Assembly: GCA_016800925.1 (NCBI GenBank)
Contig: JABCPU010000006.1
Span: forward strand, 186,001 to 250,000
From: Suillus spraguei
Taxonomy: Eukaryota > Basidiomycota > Agaricomycetes > Boletales > Suillaceae
Direction: 5' to 3'
Length of the DNA stretch: 64,000 nt
Shown: positions 34,445 through 47,295 of the stretch, piece after piece
Position numbering within the stretch: the first letter of the stretch is position 1
Layout of the letters: every line of letters begins with the position of its first letter
Program-made: the position numbers and the translations under genes
The notes under the pieces: model-generated
Databases searched by the model: none
Told to the model about the DNA's origin: nothing
Seen by the model: the letters and a program-made list of their open reading frames with translations, nothing else

Positions 34445-37400
34445 ACAAACTCATTTTCAGTGATCGACGTACAAAACTATGATGAAAGGTCTCACTACAA
34501 TGTATCGGTCGAGCTCGATGGTGTAGAAATACTTCGAACAACCCAGATACTTGAGGCGGGTAAAATAGCGTTCAAGGCGTAAGTCAGGATCTCGTCCCAT
34601 CGCATCAAGCTTACCTTTTCATTCTTGAAGCACGGGGAAAGACAGTAGCATTGTGCGATTTAAGCTATACAAGGTTTTAGGTGATGAAGCCGAGACTACA
34701 ATGCTGGAAGGGGAGGTGCGGTGCTCTCTAGCGGAACTAAAGTCTGCACATGGCATTGAACAAGATAGCGGTGAGTTTTACCTTTGGTAATTCTATCAGT
34801 GACTCGCCGATACCCGATGTAGGTTTTTCTATAGTTTTGCCTCCATCAAGTATTTCGTTATCTGTCCGATTAATACCTTCCCAGAATGAAGAAAGGTTTG
34901 AATAAGCTTCTGGGAATTTTATCGAATCTTATATGGTATCTACAGGAACGATGCAGCTGCTAGGTGTCCTACGCCTGTACGACCCATCCATTGTCGCAGG
35001 AGGTCATACTCTGATTGGGCTCCAGTCTGCAGATAATAACTCGGGAACTGGTCTTCAAAATATGGATTGGGGATCATTAAGTGATCGAGCAAACAGCCTT
35101 ATGAGCAGCTACATGCAGACCTATCGAGGTGAAGACATAGAAGAGGCCATTCGAATCCTTTCAGTGTGGTACAGTGGTTTGCCCTTTGGCAGTACAAATC
35201 GCGTCGCTTGCGCCAACAGCCTTGGTCTCGCGTTCTATACGCGTCTCCAGCACTCGAATAGCATTGACGACCTCGAGCATGCCGTACATTACTGGAGTAT
35301 AGCCCTAGAGTCATGGACTTCTGGATCACCATACTACGTCCCCCTGGTGGTCAACTTAGGGGGTATACTTCGCAGGAGGTTTGAATGGCAAGGAAAATTC
35401 GAGGATATCGAACAAGCCATTGTATTGTATAGCGCCGCCACCTCCAGCTGTCCTCCAGATAGTCCATATCGTCACAACCTCCTCCACAACTACGCTATCG
35501 CAGTTCTTAGTCGTTTTGAGCGAACTGGAAATCCTCAAGACCTGGATCTCTCGATTCAAACCCACCATGAATGTCTGTCACTGCGGCCACCTGGCCACTC
35601 AAGCCGTTTTTCGACTCTGTCACACCTTGCTTCCGCATTCTGTGTTCGCTATCGTCATAGAGGAAACGTGGATGATCTCACCAGTGCAATGGCATACTAC
35701 AGCGCAGCGTTGGAACTTTGTTCGGCCGAAAGTCCATATTACCCAATAATTCTCATGACCGCCGGACTCACGTTTCGGTATTCATTCGAGCGCAACGGGG
35801 ACTTGCAGAGCTTAAATACAGCAATACAGTATTATAGCGTCGCACTGGCAGCCTGCCCCAATAATCACCCGACACGATCTTCCCTTCTCGCCAACTACGC
35901 GGATAATCTCTTGGTGAGATTTACGCAGAGTGGCAATATCAATGACCTCGAATATTCGATTGAACTCTATACCAACTGTTTAGCCAATCAATCCCCCACG
36001 CACACATATTACTTCTCCTCCCTCCGTGGTCTCGCGAGCGCTCTGATGGGTCGTTTCAAGGTTTACGGCGTTTCCAAGGATCTTGATCTTGCCATGTCAC
36101 ACGTAGCATCTTCCATGGCTTTGTGCGGACCCTCACACCCGGAACATATACCTGTGCTTATAGTCTGGATCAATTGCCTCATCATGCGTTACAAGACGCG
36201 TGGAGATATCACTGATCTCGATGCTGCTGTCGAGCACTCTGAAACAGCCATACATTTCTGCCCGAGAGAGAGTCCTGACTACTTCCCCTATTGAGTCATG
36301 TCAACAACGCCTTGTTTACACAATTTTCTCGGCGACGAGACGTTCGAGATCTGAAGAGGATAATTGACTACTGCGACTCAGCTCTCGGAGATGTCCCACA
36401 TCACCATATCTTCAATCGGCCCTTTCCATGGATCGTGCAGATGCTCTCCTGGAGCAGTATTTCCATGAAGGGGGCATGAACGCCCTAGAGAATGTCATTT
36501 CATGTTATCGCAACATAATGCAAAATTTATTTAGAGGTCACCAAGCCTTTTCCCATGTCCTCATTCAACTAGCATCCGCACTTCAAGCTCGCTTTGAGCA
36601 GGACGGGAACGCAGACGATCTTAATTGCGCAGTCAATCACTATCGCACAGTATGCAAGGCGTGCCCTCCTGGTCATGATGATCACTTTGCTGCCTTCTCA
36701 GGTCTTGGAACCACTCTCCTGCTGCGATATGAAATCTTTGGTCCCCTAGATGACCTCGACGAATGCTTAGTTCACCTAGCTCATGTTGTCGAAGCTCAAG
36801 CTTTGGCCACCTACCAGCCAGACTATCCCAAAAGTCTTGCCAATTTTGCACACGCCATCTTCGTCCGCTTCCAAAACCAACATGATATCACTGATCTGGA
36901 CATTGCAGTGAATTGCCTACAAGCGGCTCGGGATCATCCCAACCAATCAGACGGACGACACATTTTGACCTATCTTGCCGCTGCACTTTCTGCTCGTTAC
37001 GACGAGCGCGAAGATATCGATGATTTGCAAGAAAGTATCAAGTTGTTTGAAACAGTGCTTCCCATGTTCGCCCCCAATAACCCCCAGGCGCTTCACCTCC
37101 GTCGAAATCTTGCTTGGTCTTTGCAGAAGAAGTATGTAAAACGACAGATGATCGAAGATCTGAATTCTGCGATTGCCCATCTTGAGGCATGTGTGACGAT
37201 CTCGCCAGAGGGCCCCGACCTGCCGCTTGCGCTGATCTACCTAGCAGGCTGCAGGCATTTGCGTGCACGAGCGGGTAAAGACGATGACGGTTTTCGGAGT
37301 GCACTCTTACTTCTTACTACTGCCAGTAAGAAGCTGCCCGAAGCGCACCCATTGTTTTCCCTCATTTACAACCTGTACACGATCATTTATACAGATTACT

Positions 37401-39104
37401 ACAGGCTAATCGACGATGCTTCGTCTCTAGAGGAGGCATTCCGGTATCACCAGTTGGCTTCTAGCGCACCTGGAATCCATACTTGGGATGAACTTACTGC
37501 GGCTTTGCGTTGGAGAACAGACGCCGATATTTTTCATCATACGTCGGCCTGGAAGCCTACAAAGCCTCTATAAAGCTGCTCGATCGTCATGTTATGGCTA
37601 CTCCTACGGTTTCTGGGCGCTATAAAGCTTTGCACGCAGGCATATTGCGTGATACGCCCTCACTCGCTGCAGATGCTACTGCCTGCGCGATCAGCGGGGG
37701 CGATCTCGAGCTGGCAGTTGAACTCTCAGAACAAGGAAGAGGCCTTCTTTGGTCCCAGATGTCTCGCTTTCGGGCAGTCATTAATGATTTGCGAGTCGTT
37801 GATGACGAAGGGTGTCGACTTGCGGATGAATTCGAGTCCCTCAGCGCTGAGCTCGCGAGGAGGCAGTCTGACTCTTCCTCGAGTGTCAGGACTGTCACTG
37901 AAACACTGAGACGGACACAGCAGGAGGAAGAGGCACGTCAATATCGCCAGGTCTCTTTTCAATGGGATGCTGTAGTGAGCAAAATACAGCAGAAGCAAGG
38001 ATTTGCATATTTCTTGACACCACTGCCCTATAAAGAGCTGAGGGCGGCTGCAATTGCCGGCCCCGTCATCATCATCAATGTAAGCACAAAGCGATGCGAT
38101 GCAATCATCGTCACCAAAGACGGGCCTCCTCGACTCATTCCACTTCCCGATGCCTCGCTAGTGGGTATTTCCACCATGTCTAATGAGTTCCGCGATATCC
38201 TGCGGAATACTACCGAGTTGGAGAAGAGAAGATGAGAGAAAAGCAACTTATACCTGTTTTCCGCAACCTTTGGGAAGCCGTATTGGCTCCCGTTGTTGAG
38301 GAACTTTTGACCATCGTGCCAAAGGGCTCTCGCGTCTGGTGGTGCCCGACTTCGAAGCTTACTTCGCTCCCCATTCATGCTGCTGGACCATGCCGCAAGG
38401 GAGCCGGCAACATGCCTAATATCTATGTTTCGTCATACACACCAACCCTCTCTGCCTTGATACGCTCGAGGCGGCAAAATGCATCTAAAGTCATATTGAA
38501 TACTCCGTCCTTTGTTTCCATAGGTCAATCAAAACCAAATACCAGGAGCGGGGAAAGGGAGTTGGAAGCGGTAGGAGCAGAGCTTGAGCTCGTCAAATCC
38601 CTTGTATCACCATCAATGTCATACTCAGAGGTCTCCGGGGACGAAGGAACCGTCAGCGGGGCGACTCAAGCCTTAAAAACCAATTCGTGGGTTCACTTTG
38701 CCTGCCACGGCAGGCAAGATCTTGTTCAGCCATTCGATTCGTCCTTTGCTCTCCGGGACAAGCCATTGCGGCTTTCAGACATCATACAAGCCGAACCAGA
38801 AAACCCGGAGTTCGCTTTCCTGTCTGCTTGTCATACCGCGGTCGGTGACAAGAACGCACCTGATGAAGTCATCCATCTCGCCGCAGGGATGCAATTTTCT
38901 GGTTTTAGAGGTGTCATTGGTACAATGTGGGCGGTGGATGATACCACTGCTCACCATATGGTAAAAGAGTTCTATGGCGCGATGTTTAGCGGTAAAATCA
39001 ACTGCACGAATGCAGCTAGGGCTCTGAATAAGGCTTCCAAAACTGTCGACAAGGATAAAGTACCGATGGACCAGAGAGTCGTATTCATTCATATCGGAGC
39101 ATAG
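34445..39104 (+). pseudogene. C2-like / TPR / CHAT-domain protein, broken frame
   Basis: One long gene. The 5' exons (34460-34770) read NVSVELDGVEILRTTQILEA and FKLYKVLGDEAETTMLEGEV, C2-like strands ending at a GTGAGT donor. From 34933 about a dozen TPR-type repeats follow, with a recurring R..R.G..DDL..AI...-[20]-P.GHP pattern (to about 37500). The CHAT caspase-like domain occupies 38232-39104: GERELEAVGAELELVKSL, VHFACHGRQD (catalytic His region), FLSACHTAVG (catalytic Cys region), GFRGVIGTMWAVDD. The reading frame changes near 36292, 36420, 37511 and 38230, each equivalent to losing one base. Both catalytic residues are intact. TPR-CHAT proteins are proteases in bacteria (for example Craspase); the fungal role is unproven, and an incompatibility or cell-death function is inference. 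Confidence 0.82.
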
Positions 39105-39905
39105 CTTTTCAGTCATGCAGTGGAATTGGCATTTTTGTATCTTGTAGATTCCGGTACGGATCATTAGTGACTTTGTAAAGCTTAGCAGCACACTTGGATG
39201 ATAGTCGGAGTCAGAGTGCTGCTCAAGCGGCAAGTCACGACTCCGGTTCGCAGCTCGCTTGCACTATTAAATTCTTTCTGGGGCGAGATTCCTTACTTCA
39301 GAAGACCATATACTAATATTTCAAGTCTACCAGTGAGAAGATTCTGGCAATTCAAGGAATACTGAATTTCAACTCATCTATATAGACTAGTTTGATTGAG
39401 ACCGGCAAACAGAGTGGTCTAACGGGATTATCCGAGAATCAAACCGTGACGGCAACGGTCGGACGAGCTGACGAAAGTCGGTGACCTTCAAGTAAGGGAG
39501 TTAGGGCAATTAGTGCCACTCTGCACTGTAGGCTTGATTCACTAACTGAAACATCCGCTGCTGTGAGCAGACGAAGACATTCACTTTCCAAGGGTCTTCG
39601 AACTGTGAGACGAGAGAGCCGAAGATAACAGTTACCGGTGGCTTGTATGAGTGGCTTGTGCTATGCCACTAGATGTCGTATGAGCAGACATGGTCACCCA
39701 TTGCTTTTTACAGCTGCTGGAATGCGACGGTGGTTTCCAGGCATGGTAGCAAAGTCCCAAGAGCACTACAATCGTATCAGGCAGAGTGTGCCATTTTTGG
39801 GTACTTCGCGCGCTCAAATATCCAGACCTTTGGTTGTTCGTCTCCAACTAAGTAGTAAAAGCGGTGAAGGGAACAAAATAAAATTTGGTCTATCGATATG
39901 AAAGT
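39105..39905. other. Intergenic; no gene recognised
   Basis: 3' flank of the CHAT gene and left flank of the duplicated permease segment. Short open frames only. Confidence 0.5.
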
Positions 39906-42391
39906 AGCTAGCTTACTTTAATGTGAGTACTGTGACTAGCTGGCAAAAGCTCTTCGCAACAGTTCCTCATATTTAGAAAATTTAGCTGCCGTAAGTGCTA
40001 TAATTATAAGTGATTTATCTCACGGCGTACTGCACACTGCAACTTCAATCAATATGCGCCATAATGCATTGTATATATCAATTCGCTAGGTATTTAGATA
40101 TACCACAGAATACAACATGCCAGATCCTACCAGTTGCACCCACCGTTAGTAGTTTCATGACCAACATCGACAACGTCTCGGCCTCCGAAGTCCTCGCTCA
40201 AAGCGAGGACCGCAAGACGAAGGAAACACTGTACCAGCGTTGGCAGCAGGAGCACCAATAGAGAAGGAAATGACAATTCGCTTTTATCCGATAAATACTC
40301 ACGTCATCCGCAGAGCAATCCCTTGGGTTACAAGGTCACACTACTGTCCTCCGTTACGCTCAATATAGGGCAAATGCTCGGCGCAGGAATATATTCCGTC
40401 CCGGGCGTCATACTGAATTCTGTTGGTTCGATTGGCCTGCTCTTCACCTTCTGGTTACTGTCTCCGCTGTTTGCACTCGGAGGTATCCTGATCTACAGTG
40501 AATACGCGAGTATGTTCCAAAGAGATCCGGGGCAGAAGTTGTGTACTTGGAGCAAGCATATCCTCGTCCACGGTTTTTGGTCCCGGTCATGTTTGCTGTA
40601 ACTTCGGTCCTTCTGTCGTGCGTGCTACGGTTTGCATGTTGGATGAGATATTCATAGAATTGCTTCTACGCTGATCAGTTTTAGCGCAACAAATTCCATC
40701 GTATTTGCGCAATATGCACTTACAATATTCGATATTCCCATCACTCCCAAAACGCAAACTATTGTTGCTGTAACAGCCTGTGCTGTTGCCATGGGTCGTG
40801 AGCTTCTTATTTTCTTGCATTATAGTATAATCTTGAACTCGACCACGCAGTCGTTGCCCTGTCAACAAAATGGTCTTTAAGAGCCGTGAACTTTCTTACT
40901 GGATTGAAGGTTCTTTCTCTTGTCTTGTGAGCACGTCGTTCATCGTCCGTTATATACTGATCAATTGTCCTATTAGCTTGGTCTTCACGGGCGCCCTCGT
41001 ACTTGGTGGTTTCACTCGCATCCGCGATCCATTTGCCAATTTTCGGTCCCCTTTCAGTGGTAGCACGACCAATCCAAATTCTTTGGCTACTGCCCTAGTC
41101 AAGACTAATTATGCATTCGCTGGTTGGGGCAACGCATTTAATGTCATCGGGGAAGTGCACACGCATGATCCTGTCCGCACAGTACGCAAGGCCAGCTTGC
41201 TATCATTGTTGTTGATGACAGGTCTTTTTTTCTTTGTCAATGTTGCCTATGTGGCAGCAGTACCAAAGGACGAAATAAGTAATTCTGGGCAGCTCATCGC
41301 AGCTTTATTCTTCCAACATGTATTCGGAGAGGGCTTTGCAGCTAAAACACTCCGGCCATGGTTGCTTTAAGTTGCTTCGGGAATATCGTATGTGATCTTT
41401 GTATTTCGTGTGCCCGAGTTACTCAGGAAATACATTTCCAGATTGCGTAGTGAGCAATGCATTTGGAAACTGCTCGTCATAACGTGAAAACTCACTCTGC
41501 CAGACTATTGGTCAGACACGCGTATTGCGTGAGATTGCCCGTCAGGGGCTACTTCCGTATCCAGGATTTTTTGCATCGACCAAGCCATTCGGCACACCAT
41601 TGGCACCCGTGTGTCTGAAGTACTTTCTCACAGTCCTCGTCATACTTGTCCTCCCAGCTCGAGATGCATTTAACTTCTTGTTAGACTTGGCTTCTTACCC
41701 GAATTTAGTAGGAATTTTGCTTCACCATTGCGTATTATGTGATCAACGAGTCGCAGGTGTTCAGCGTTGCAACTGCGATAGGATTATGGCTTGTTCGAAG
41801 GCGCGAACGCTCGCTGGCATTGCACCTTCGAAGTATCGTGCGAGGAATATTTTCGTTTCCCTTTACGTCCTAAGGCAGTATTCCTCCTCATAATGCCCTG
41901 GTATTGTCCCTCCGAATCAACGCCCTGTAGCAGAACTGATTTATTTGACAAGGGTACCACCAGAACCTGGTCATAGCGATGTGTCCTTCTGGTACGCAAC
42001 GTAAGTCCAGTGTTGTTGCATTTTTGGGCCCACGTCTGATCACATCCATTCAGTTACTGTGTGGTGGGACTAGGTGTCCTTGCGGTGTGTACATTACTTA
42101 CAACGCGACTCGACATAAAAATTGACCATTTATAGCTGTGCGGAGTCTATTACTGGCTGTGGATTGTTGCCTTGCCATGGTTGGGAGGGTATACCATCGT
42201 GGAGGAGGTAGAACAATTGAAGGACGGCGCGTTGGCTACGCGATTGACACGCAAATACCACTCTTCGGTTGAAGGTAGTGATAACGGGGAGCAACAACCA
42301 CTTATGCCAGTACTTGATGGGCTAGAATGATTGTAGTAATACTCCTCATAATGTAATGCTAGAGCTTGTATCAGTATCGCACAAGTTACAA
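39906..42391 (+). repeat. Segmental duplication, copy A (permease locus)
   Basis: Homologous to 59649-62811 from AGCTAGCTTACTTT at the left to CGCACAAGTTACAACT at the right. Sequence is unrelated outside. Nearly identical in sequence, but copy A lacks single bases at many points compared with copy B. Confidence 0.92.
40157..42330 (+). pseudogene. Methionine-permease-like (MUP/APC) gene, copy A
   Basis: Plasma-membrane amino acid transporter of the APC superfamily. I recognise fungal high-affinity methionine permease (MUP1/MUP3) features. Exon 2 has LGYKVTLLSSVTLNIGQMLG, AGIYSVPGVILNSVGSIG and LLFTFWLLSPLFALGG. Later exons have DIPITPKTQTIVAVTACAVA, STKWSLRAVNFLTGLK, ATALVKTNYAFAGWGNAFN, LREIARQGLLPYPGFFASTK and FNFLLDLASYPNL, and the tail is YTIVEEVEQL to the stop at 42328. 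Introns are about 50-60 bp. Frame is lost near 40211, 40514, 41350, 41803 and 41873, where copy B has one more base, and after MPWY (about 41900) in both copies. The first intron donor reads GA instead of GT. Confidence 0.82.
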
Positions 42392-42712
42392 CTACCCAAG
42401 GCTCCAGGCTGTGGCTCCATTGCATGCTAATGGAGTGGCGATCGCAAGTGACTACAGTGAGTCTACAGCATCTTTATAGATACCTGATTCTGATATAAGT
42501 ACATAGAATATTGCTAAAATGTAAAACTGAAAGCAGGAAGGTGTGCTAAATAATAAATAGATATCAAATTTGGGAATGGACTAAGTTCCCATAATCTACA
42601 TAAATACTATCCATGATTCTGAAACAGAAGCTTTCAGTATCATTGCTTTTCGATGTAACAGTTAAGGGTGTTGCATATTCTTAGTGCTGCCGCAGTCTGG
42701 TCCAGGACCAAG
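42392..42712. other. Unique spacer
   Basis: Sequence between the end of the duplicated segment and the 475-bp solo LTR. Nothing recognised. Confidence 0.5.
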
Positions 42713-43187
42713 TGTCACGAATTCCAAATACAAATCATTACTCTTTTCTCAATTTCCCTAAAGCGTCTAAACCCAGCGCTAAGACAAACCCAAATCCTAT
42801 CGAAATTCCCATATCCGCTTCTATAACTGAACTTCCTGATGAAGAGGAAGAGATCTTTTATGATGCTATCGGATAAGATAAGATAAGATAGAATCACGTG
42901 ATCTTAGAACCTTCTAGAATATGATGTCATAACAATGTCACAACTATCACATCGTATGATTCTCGTTTCTATTTTATGATTGGCTAGTAGTTTCAAACTC
43001 AGTTTATATCTCAGTTTCAATATGTGTATATAGTTAGCTAGTTTCGCTGTAGTAGTTCTTTAGTTCAAACCTCTTGTATCTACAACTGTAGCAATCCAAG
43101 ACGTCCTTGATCCTCTCTCTCTTTGTGATAACCTTATTTTGAGTCCTAGTCCCTGCCCTTGTGTTAATTTGTTTGTGGGTTGTGACA
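42713..43187. mobile_element. Solo LTR, 475 bp, TSD CCAAG
   Basis: Begins TGTCACGAATTCC and ends GGGTTGTGACA, with a six-base terminal inverted match (TGTCAC/GTGACA) and CCAAG at 42708-42712 and 43188-43192. A TATATAG at 43027 suggests + orientation. Size and 5-bp duplication are compatible with a Copia- or gypsy-type LTR; no internal region remains to decide. Confidence 0.85.
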
Positions 43188-43834
43188 CCAAGGTTCAAAC
43201 CTGAACCTTTGCAGACTGGACCCATGGTTCGGTGACAGGTCCGGAATTTCTGTTGGACCGAACCCCTTGGTAGGTTCAAGGTTCAGTGTGTCATTGATAA
43301 ATCCGGGCCGGTTCTGAACGCATCTGGACAGGATCGCAAGGCGATCTCTCCATCTCGTCGTTTTCAGTAATCATTCAGGTGCCAGTAAGTTCACAATAAG
43401 TCTACTGTCTGTCACAATGGAGTAGGGGACCCCTAGGCAGAGGGTGAGGGTTTGGTGGTGTTTTGGCCAGGTTTAGCCAAGGAGAGAGTCATTAGAGCCA
43501 TCGGATGCAGTAGCACAGCAGGTCTTTGTTGTCCTTCAAGAGCATAGTCTTTGGGCATAGCCCACTCCAACTGGTGAACAGAGCGAGTTTGCCTCGACCA
43601 AGAAGCTTCGCATTTTGGTCTTCCCGCAGAGTCTAGAGTTCAGATGCAGAAATTAAAAGCCTTGTGGAACACACGAGTAGACGAGCCGACTAATCAAACA
43701 CAAGAAACACGAGGAGAATGCATTGCAGAGCATAGTATTTTTATTCATAAATCAAGAAAGTATACTGAAGATGAACAAGTCCCTCTGTTACGACTGGGGT
43801 GGCGTCACCAGCGACAGTGAAAAGACACAGACGG
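43188..43834. other. Unassigned, AACC/GGTTC-rich
   Basis: 43190-43330 carries several GGTTCAA, GAACCTTT and GGACCGAACC motifs in both orientations, a low-order inverted-repeat cluster. The rest shows nothing. The target site of the gypsy element is at its right end. Confidence 0.4.
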
Positions 43835-45438
43835 TGTCTTCTTAGATAGATGATCTATAGATAAAGACCTATAAAACCAAATATCTCCACGGTCAGTGAT
43901 TCAGACAAATACCAATGACTGATAACGTGGTTGTACGTGGGTGGCTGTTTATGTTCCCCAGGCTACGGTCAGCAAATGAGTCACTTCTGTGAGATCAGCA
44001 AACTCTTGGACAATGACAAAGATTCTCGAAACAACTAAACTTCAAAGAAAAACACAGAAGTCAAACAAACTAAGAAACAAAAGTAACTGGCCGAATTACT
44101 CTCTCCAATGGAATGCAGGTGTTTTGCAACAATTGTGCTACTGCAATTTGTGGGAAGTTACAACAATCACCTTCTCAGACAAGCAGGTAGAATCCCTGGT
44201 CAAGACTAGTCACTACTTCAGAGATCTTCTAGCTTACTATTGAACCTGCTGCCAAGGAACTCACTATGAGTATTAAGCAGATAACAGGAATGGACGTCCT
44301 TGGATTTCAATACCAAGTCCCCTTTCAATAACTAGAGTCTATCAGTCAGTGAAGACCTTAACTCAGTATCGCTACTCAGATGTGCGAGATCAAGTGTCAC
44401 TGTCAACCTCTAAAGTCTCTCCCACTAAGCTACTCTGGCCTTAGATGGACTAAAGAGACAACACAAATATTAGAAACACAAGGACACTTAGCACCAACAA
44501 ACTTTGAAAAAGAGAGAGAGACCAGTGATCAAAGAAAAAGAAGAAAAGAGAAAGATTCAAAAGAAACAGAAGCAAGGAAACAGACAACAGAGAAAGAAGA
44601 ACAGAGAGGAAGATGATGAAAGAAACTAGAATGAATTTGTCAAAGAAAAAAAATTTGTTGTCTTGCTGGTTGTCAGACACAGTGAGCTCAGGGTCTTGCT
44701 AGTTGTTGAGCACAGTGAGCTCAAGGTAGTGCTATCTCACAGAGTAGACTTCCAATCTTACTGTTGTTGACAATGTTCTTGACAGTGTGCTGATAGTGCT
44801 GGTCACACTTCACTCTCAGTTATATTTCTGAGGGGGAGAAAATCTCTCTTTTTTATTGACAAAAAGGTGGGTCTTATATAGACAAAATGAATGGCTATGC
44901 TACTGTTTTCCCACATTTTTGTAGGGGTGCTGACCTACCCTATTTATTGAATATTGTCATAGTTGATTTGTAATATGCTCAAGGGTGTGAGAAGAAGTCA
45001 TGTGGGATATCAATGGCTATGCATAAATTTGAGATCAGGTGACTATTAGTGGCTATCCTAGGAGGAATATCAATTATGTAATATTTGAAGCATAAATCTG
45101 CACTTTTTTGTAGATGTATAGAAATGACGCGAGTGAATCATAATGTGTTTCATGAGTTTCTCTGCAGGGTAACTCTATGTAATTATGTTGCTGGGGTCAC
45201 CTGACATCTGTGGGAATATTATGAAGTAGTTTCTGTAGCCAAACATACATAAACACACCCATGAAAAAATGAATTAGAAATAATAAGCAAACTTTTTACG
45301 AGCAAAAAGAAACTTTCGATTCTGTGTCATGGATTGATTTCTGAATAGAGGAACACTAAGCTATTATAGTCCTGGTACTATTTTTCAGCTGCAGTAGTGC
45401 TTAGTCAGCCATGCACCAGACCAGTTTGGTGCGTGTCA
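43835..45438 (-). repeat. 3' LTR of the gypsy element
   Basis: 1604 bp, TGTCTTCTTAG...GTGCGTGTCA as written on +. Short open frames inside (for example 43989-44243) are identical to those in the other LTR and are not genes. Confidence 0.95.
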
Positions 45439-45963
45439 TCTAGTGGAAAGTGAGAAATCAATCGTCCCCGATTGTGAAGGGGCAGGGTGGGAGAAATTGA
45501 CTTGTTCATCTGCTGTGTTTGGGAATGGATATCGCAGAGGGTTTGTCATGATTTTGTTAAAGGGTAATGCAGGAAGCTCCTCAGGGGCATCTTGCTGTTG
45601 AATCTCCCTCAATTCCTGTTCTATGTCGTCCAGTTCATAGTTCAACCATTGTGCAACTTTGAAAATGTAGTTGCACGTGGGGCAACGCCATCGGAAAAGG
45701 TATGTTCCATGCCGTCTTGTGCCGGAGTAGGGTCTTATGTCTACCTGATAATGTGGATCTCCTTGGGGATGCATTTCTGTGGCGTGCTCTGTGAGCAGAC
45801 TTCCTAATTTGTCTAGTTGACTTTCTACTATACTCATCTGACTTCGAAAATGTTCCTCATTTGAGTATATTTTTCCAAGGCGAAGATATGCAGTAGGAGA
45901 AATTCCTGGCTCTGGATGGGGGTTCTGTTCTAAGCCCAATTCGATCCGGGTTGCACGGTTCAT
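45436..45963 (-). CDS. Accessory ORF d of the gypsy element (CxxC protein)
   Basis: ATG at 45963 encodes 175 residues. Features: a helical N-terminal half (EEHFRSQMSIVESQLDKLGS), then YLFRWRCPTCNYIF with one CxxC pair, followed by a long helix QWLNYELDDIEQELREIQQQ and a polar tail. The stop TGA is formed at the LTR junction, so the ORF uses the whole space up to the LTR. I do not recognise a family. The CxxC-plus-helix module resembles those of two neighbouring small ORFs. It may be a nucleic-acid- or protein-binding accessory factor; function is unknown. Confidence 0.55.
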   Translation of the reverse strand: MNRATRIELGLEQNPHPEPGISPTAYLRLGKIYSNEEHFRSQMSIVESQLDKLGSLLTEHATEMHPQGDPHYQVDIRPYSGTRRHGTYLFRWRCPTCNYIFKVAQWLNYELDDIEQELREIQQQDAPEELPALPFNKIMTNPLRYPFPNTADEQVNFSHPAPSQSGTIDFSLSTR

Positions 45964-46161
45964 TGCTCTCCTAGACGAATGGTTACACTTGGGAAGTTGT
46001 TGTCCTCGATGATTTGCAAATAACCAATGTGTTGACTAAAAAGAATGTAGAGTCCAAGTACGCAGGTAGTATACAGTATCAGATCAAAGGGAAGCATAGA
46101 GAACTATAGTCAAAGCACGATTGTCAAATGATATATGTGATGCAAAGAGATTTGTATGTGT

Positions 46162-46716
46162 CTAGTTTTGGGGATTGTTAGAGTTGGAACCAGATGCCTG
46201 GTGCGACTCCTGATACACCTCAACAATTGTGCCAAAACTCTCATTTCCTTCAAGCACATCCCGTAATTCTTTCAATTGCCGGTTGAGTATCTCAGAAATC
46301 TCCTCTGTGTATGTTGGAAGACGCTTGGCGCACTTCTTGAGCAAGCGTGCAAGACAAATGTGTCTGGGAAGGTGGAGGATTCCCAATGGCAAGGTGAGCT
46401 GAACAGGTTGGCGAGGGTATGGGTCATCTGGGTCAATGTCTAGCGGAGTAACATTGACAACTAGGTGTTCTTTAAAGTGCACCAACACTTGCGAGATTTT
46501 TCCGGAATATTTCCAGCCATCGCGTGACTGATCCTCCATGCTTATAATTTTTCCTAGTGAAAGAGGAGTGCGACGGTGGCATCCGCATGTATATAGGTAT
46601 GCCCATTCATGGTCGGATACGCGGGTGTATTTGACCGGCCTTGTGTAAATGATGGGGGACCGATGGTCCAAAGCCACAAATGGTATGGCAGGAGTAGGAT
46701 GTTGGCGGAAGTACAT
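46162..46716 (-). CDS. Accessory ORF c of the gypsy element
   Basis: The first ATG is at 46716 (MYFRQHPTPAIPFVALDH); the frame is open upstream to 46785 but has no ATG there. About 184 residues. Contains YLYTCGCHRRTPLSLGKI, a basic segment IDPDDPYPRQPVQLTLPLG, then CLARLLKKCAKRLPTY and a helix EEISEILNRQLKELRDVLEG, with an Asn/Ser-rich tail. No family recognised. The composition is protein-like and the frame is clean, which argues for selection within this element. Its location between integrase and 3' LTR is where accessory ORFs of some gypsy elements sit. Confidence 0.5.
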   Translation of the reverse strand: MYFRQHPTPAIPFVALDHRSPIIYTRPVKYTRVSDHEWAYLYTCGCHRRTPLSLGKIISMEDQSRDGWKYSGKISQVLVHFKEHLVVNVTPLDIDPDDPYPRQPVQLTLPLGILHLPRHICLARLLKKCAKRLPTYTEEISEILNRQLKELRDVLEGNESFGTIVEVYQESHQASGSNSNNPQN

Positions 46717-47033
46717 AGTTGTGAGCAAAAAAAAGGATTTTTTTCTGGAAGATAAGTGATAGTGGGTAGCGCTATGGTTGAGCAAGAACTAAGGACACTT
46801 GAAGGCTTTTTACAGCGTCCTTTATACAAATATTGAGTAGGGTCCTTAGGGTTTGGCACTGATTGACCTGTCAAGAAAGTTTGACAGGTTTGGTAATTAA
46901 CCCTTTTAGGGAGGTAATTGAAATGTAACGTCCCTTATTAATGCCACTAGGGTATTTTAACTTTTAAGGTATACTTCATAATATCTTCTGCCGAAATTAA
47001 GATTCAGTTATCTTTTTAAGTTTGGGAGCCTTT

Positions 47034-47264
47034 TTATTCAATTATTTGATCCTCCGCACGCAGCAACCAACGGAATAAAATGTAACATGTAGTACAGTGC
47101 CTCCTTACAAGCCGTTTGTATCCTAAGTCCCATAGTGTGATTATAGTCAGTAAGTAATCTGAAAACAAATGTAAATGAGAACAACGTATATGGTGTATGA
47201 ATAAAGCTAGACAAGCAGCTTGGGTTTCTTGCAACAAGCGTTCTTCTGCCGAAATGTGATCCAT
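47034..47264 (-). CDS. Accessory ORF b of the gypsy element (CxxC, small)
   Basis: ATG at 47264, 76 residues: helical start (MDHISAEERLLQETQAACLA), then RRHCTTCYILFRWLLRAEDQ and IIE at the stop. The CxxC followed by aromatic/hydrophobic residues and IE matches ORF d (RCPTCNYIF...WLNYELDDIE). It starts 32 bp after the stop of accessory ORF a, suggesting the four are read from one transcript. Too short to classify. Confidence 0.4.
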   Translation of the reverse strand: MDHISAEERLLQETQAACLALFIHHIRCSHLHLFSDYLLTIITLWDLGYKRLVRRHCTTCYILFRWLLRAEDQIIE

Positions 47265-47295
47265 CGGTAAAACCTTTCTCAAGATAACAAATTTT

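Noticed and set aside
43989..44680. Small ORFs repeated identically at 57273-57964
   Set aside because: They lie in the two LTRs; equality reflects LTR identity. The related solo LTR at 3448-5039 does not keep the frames.
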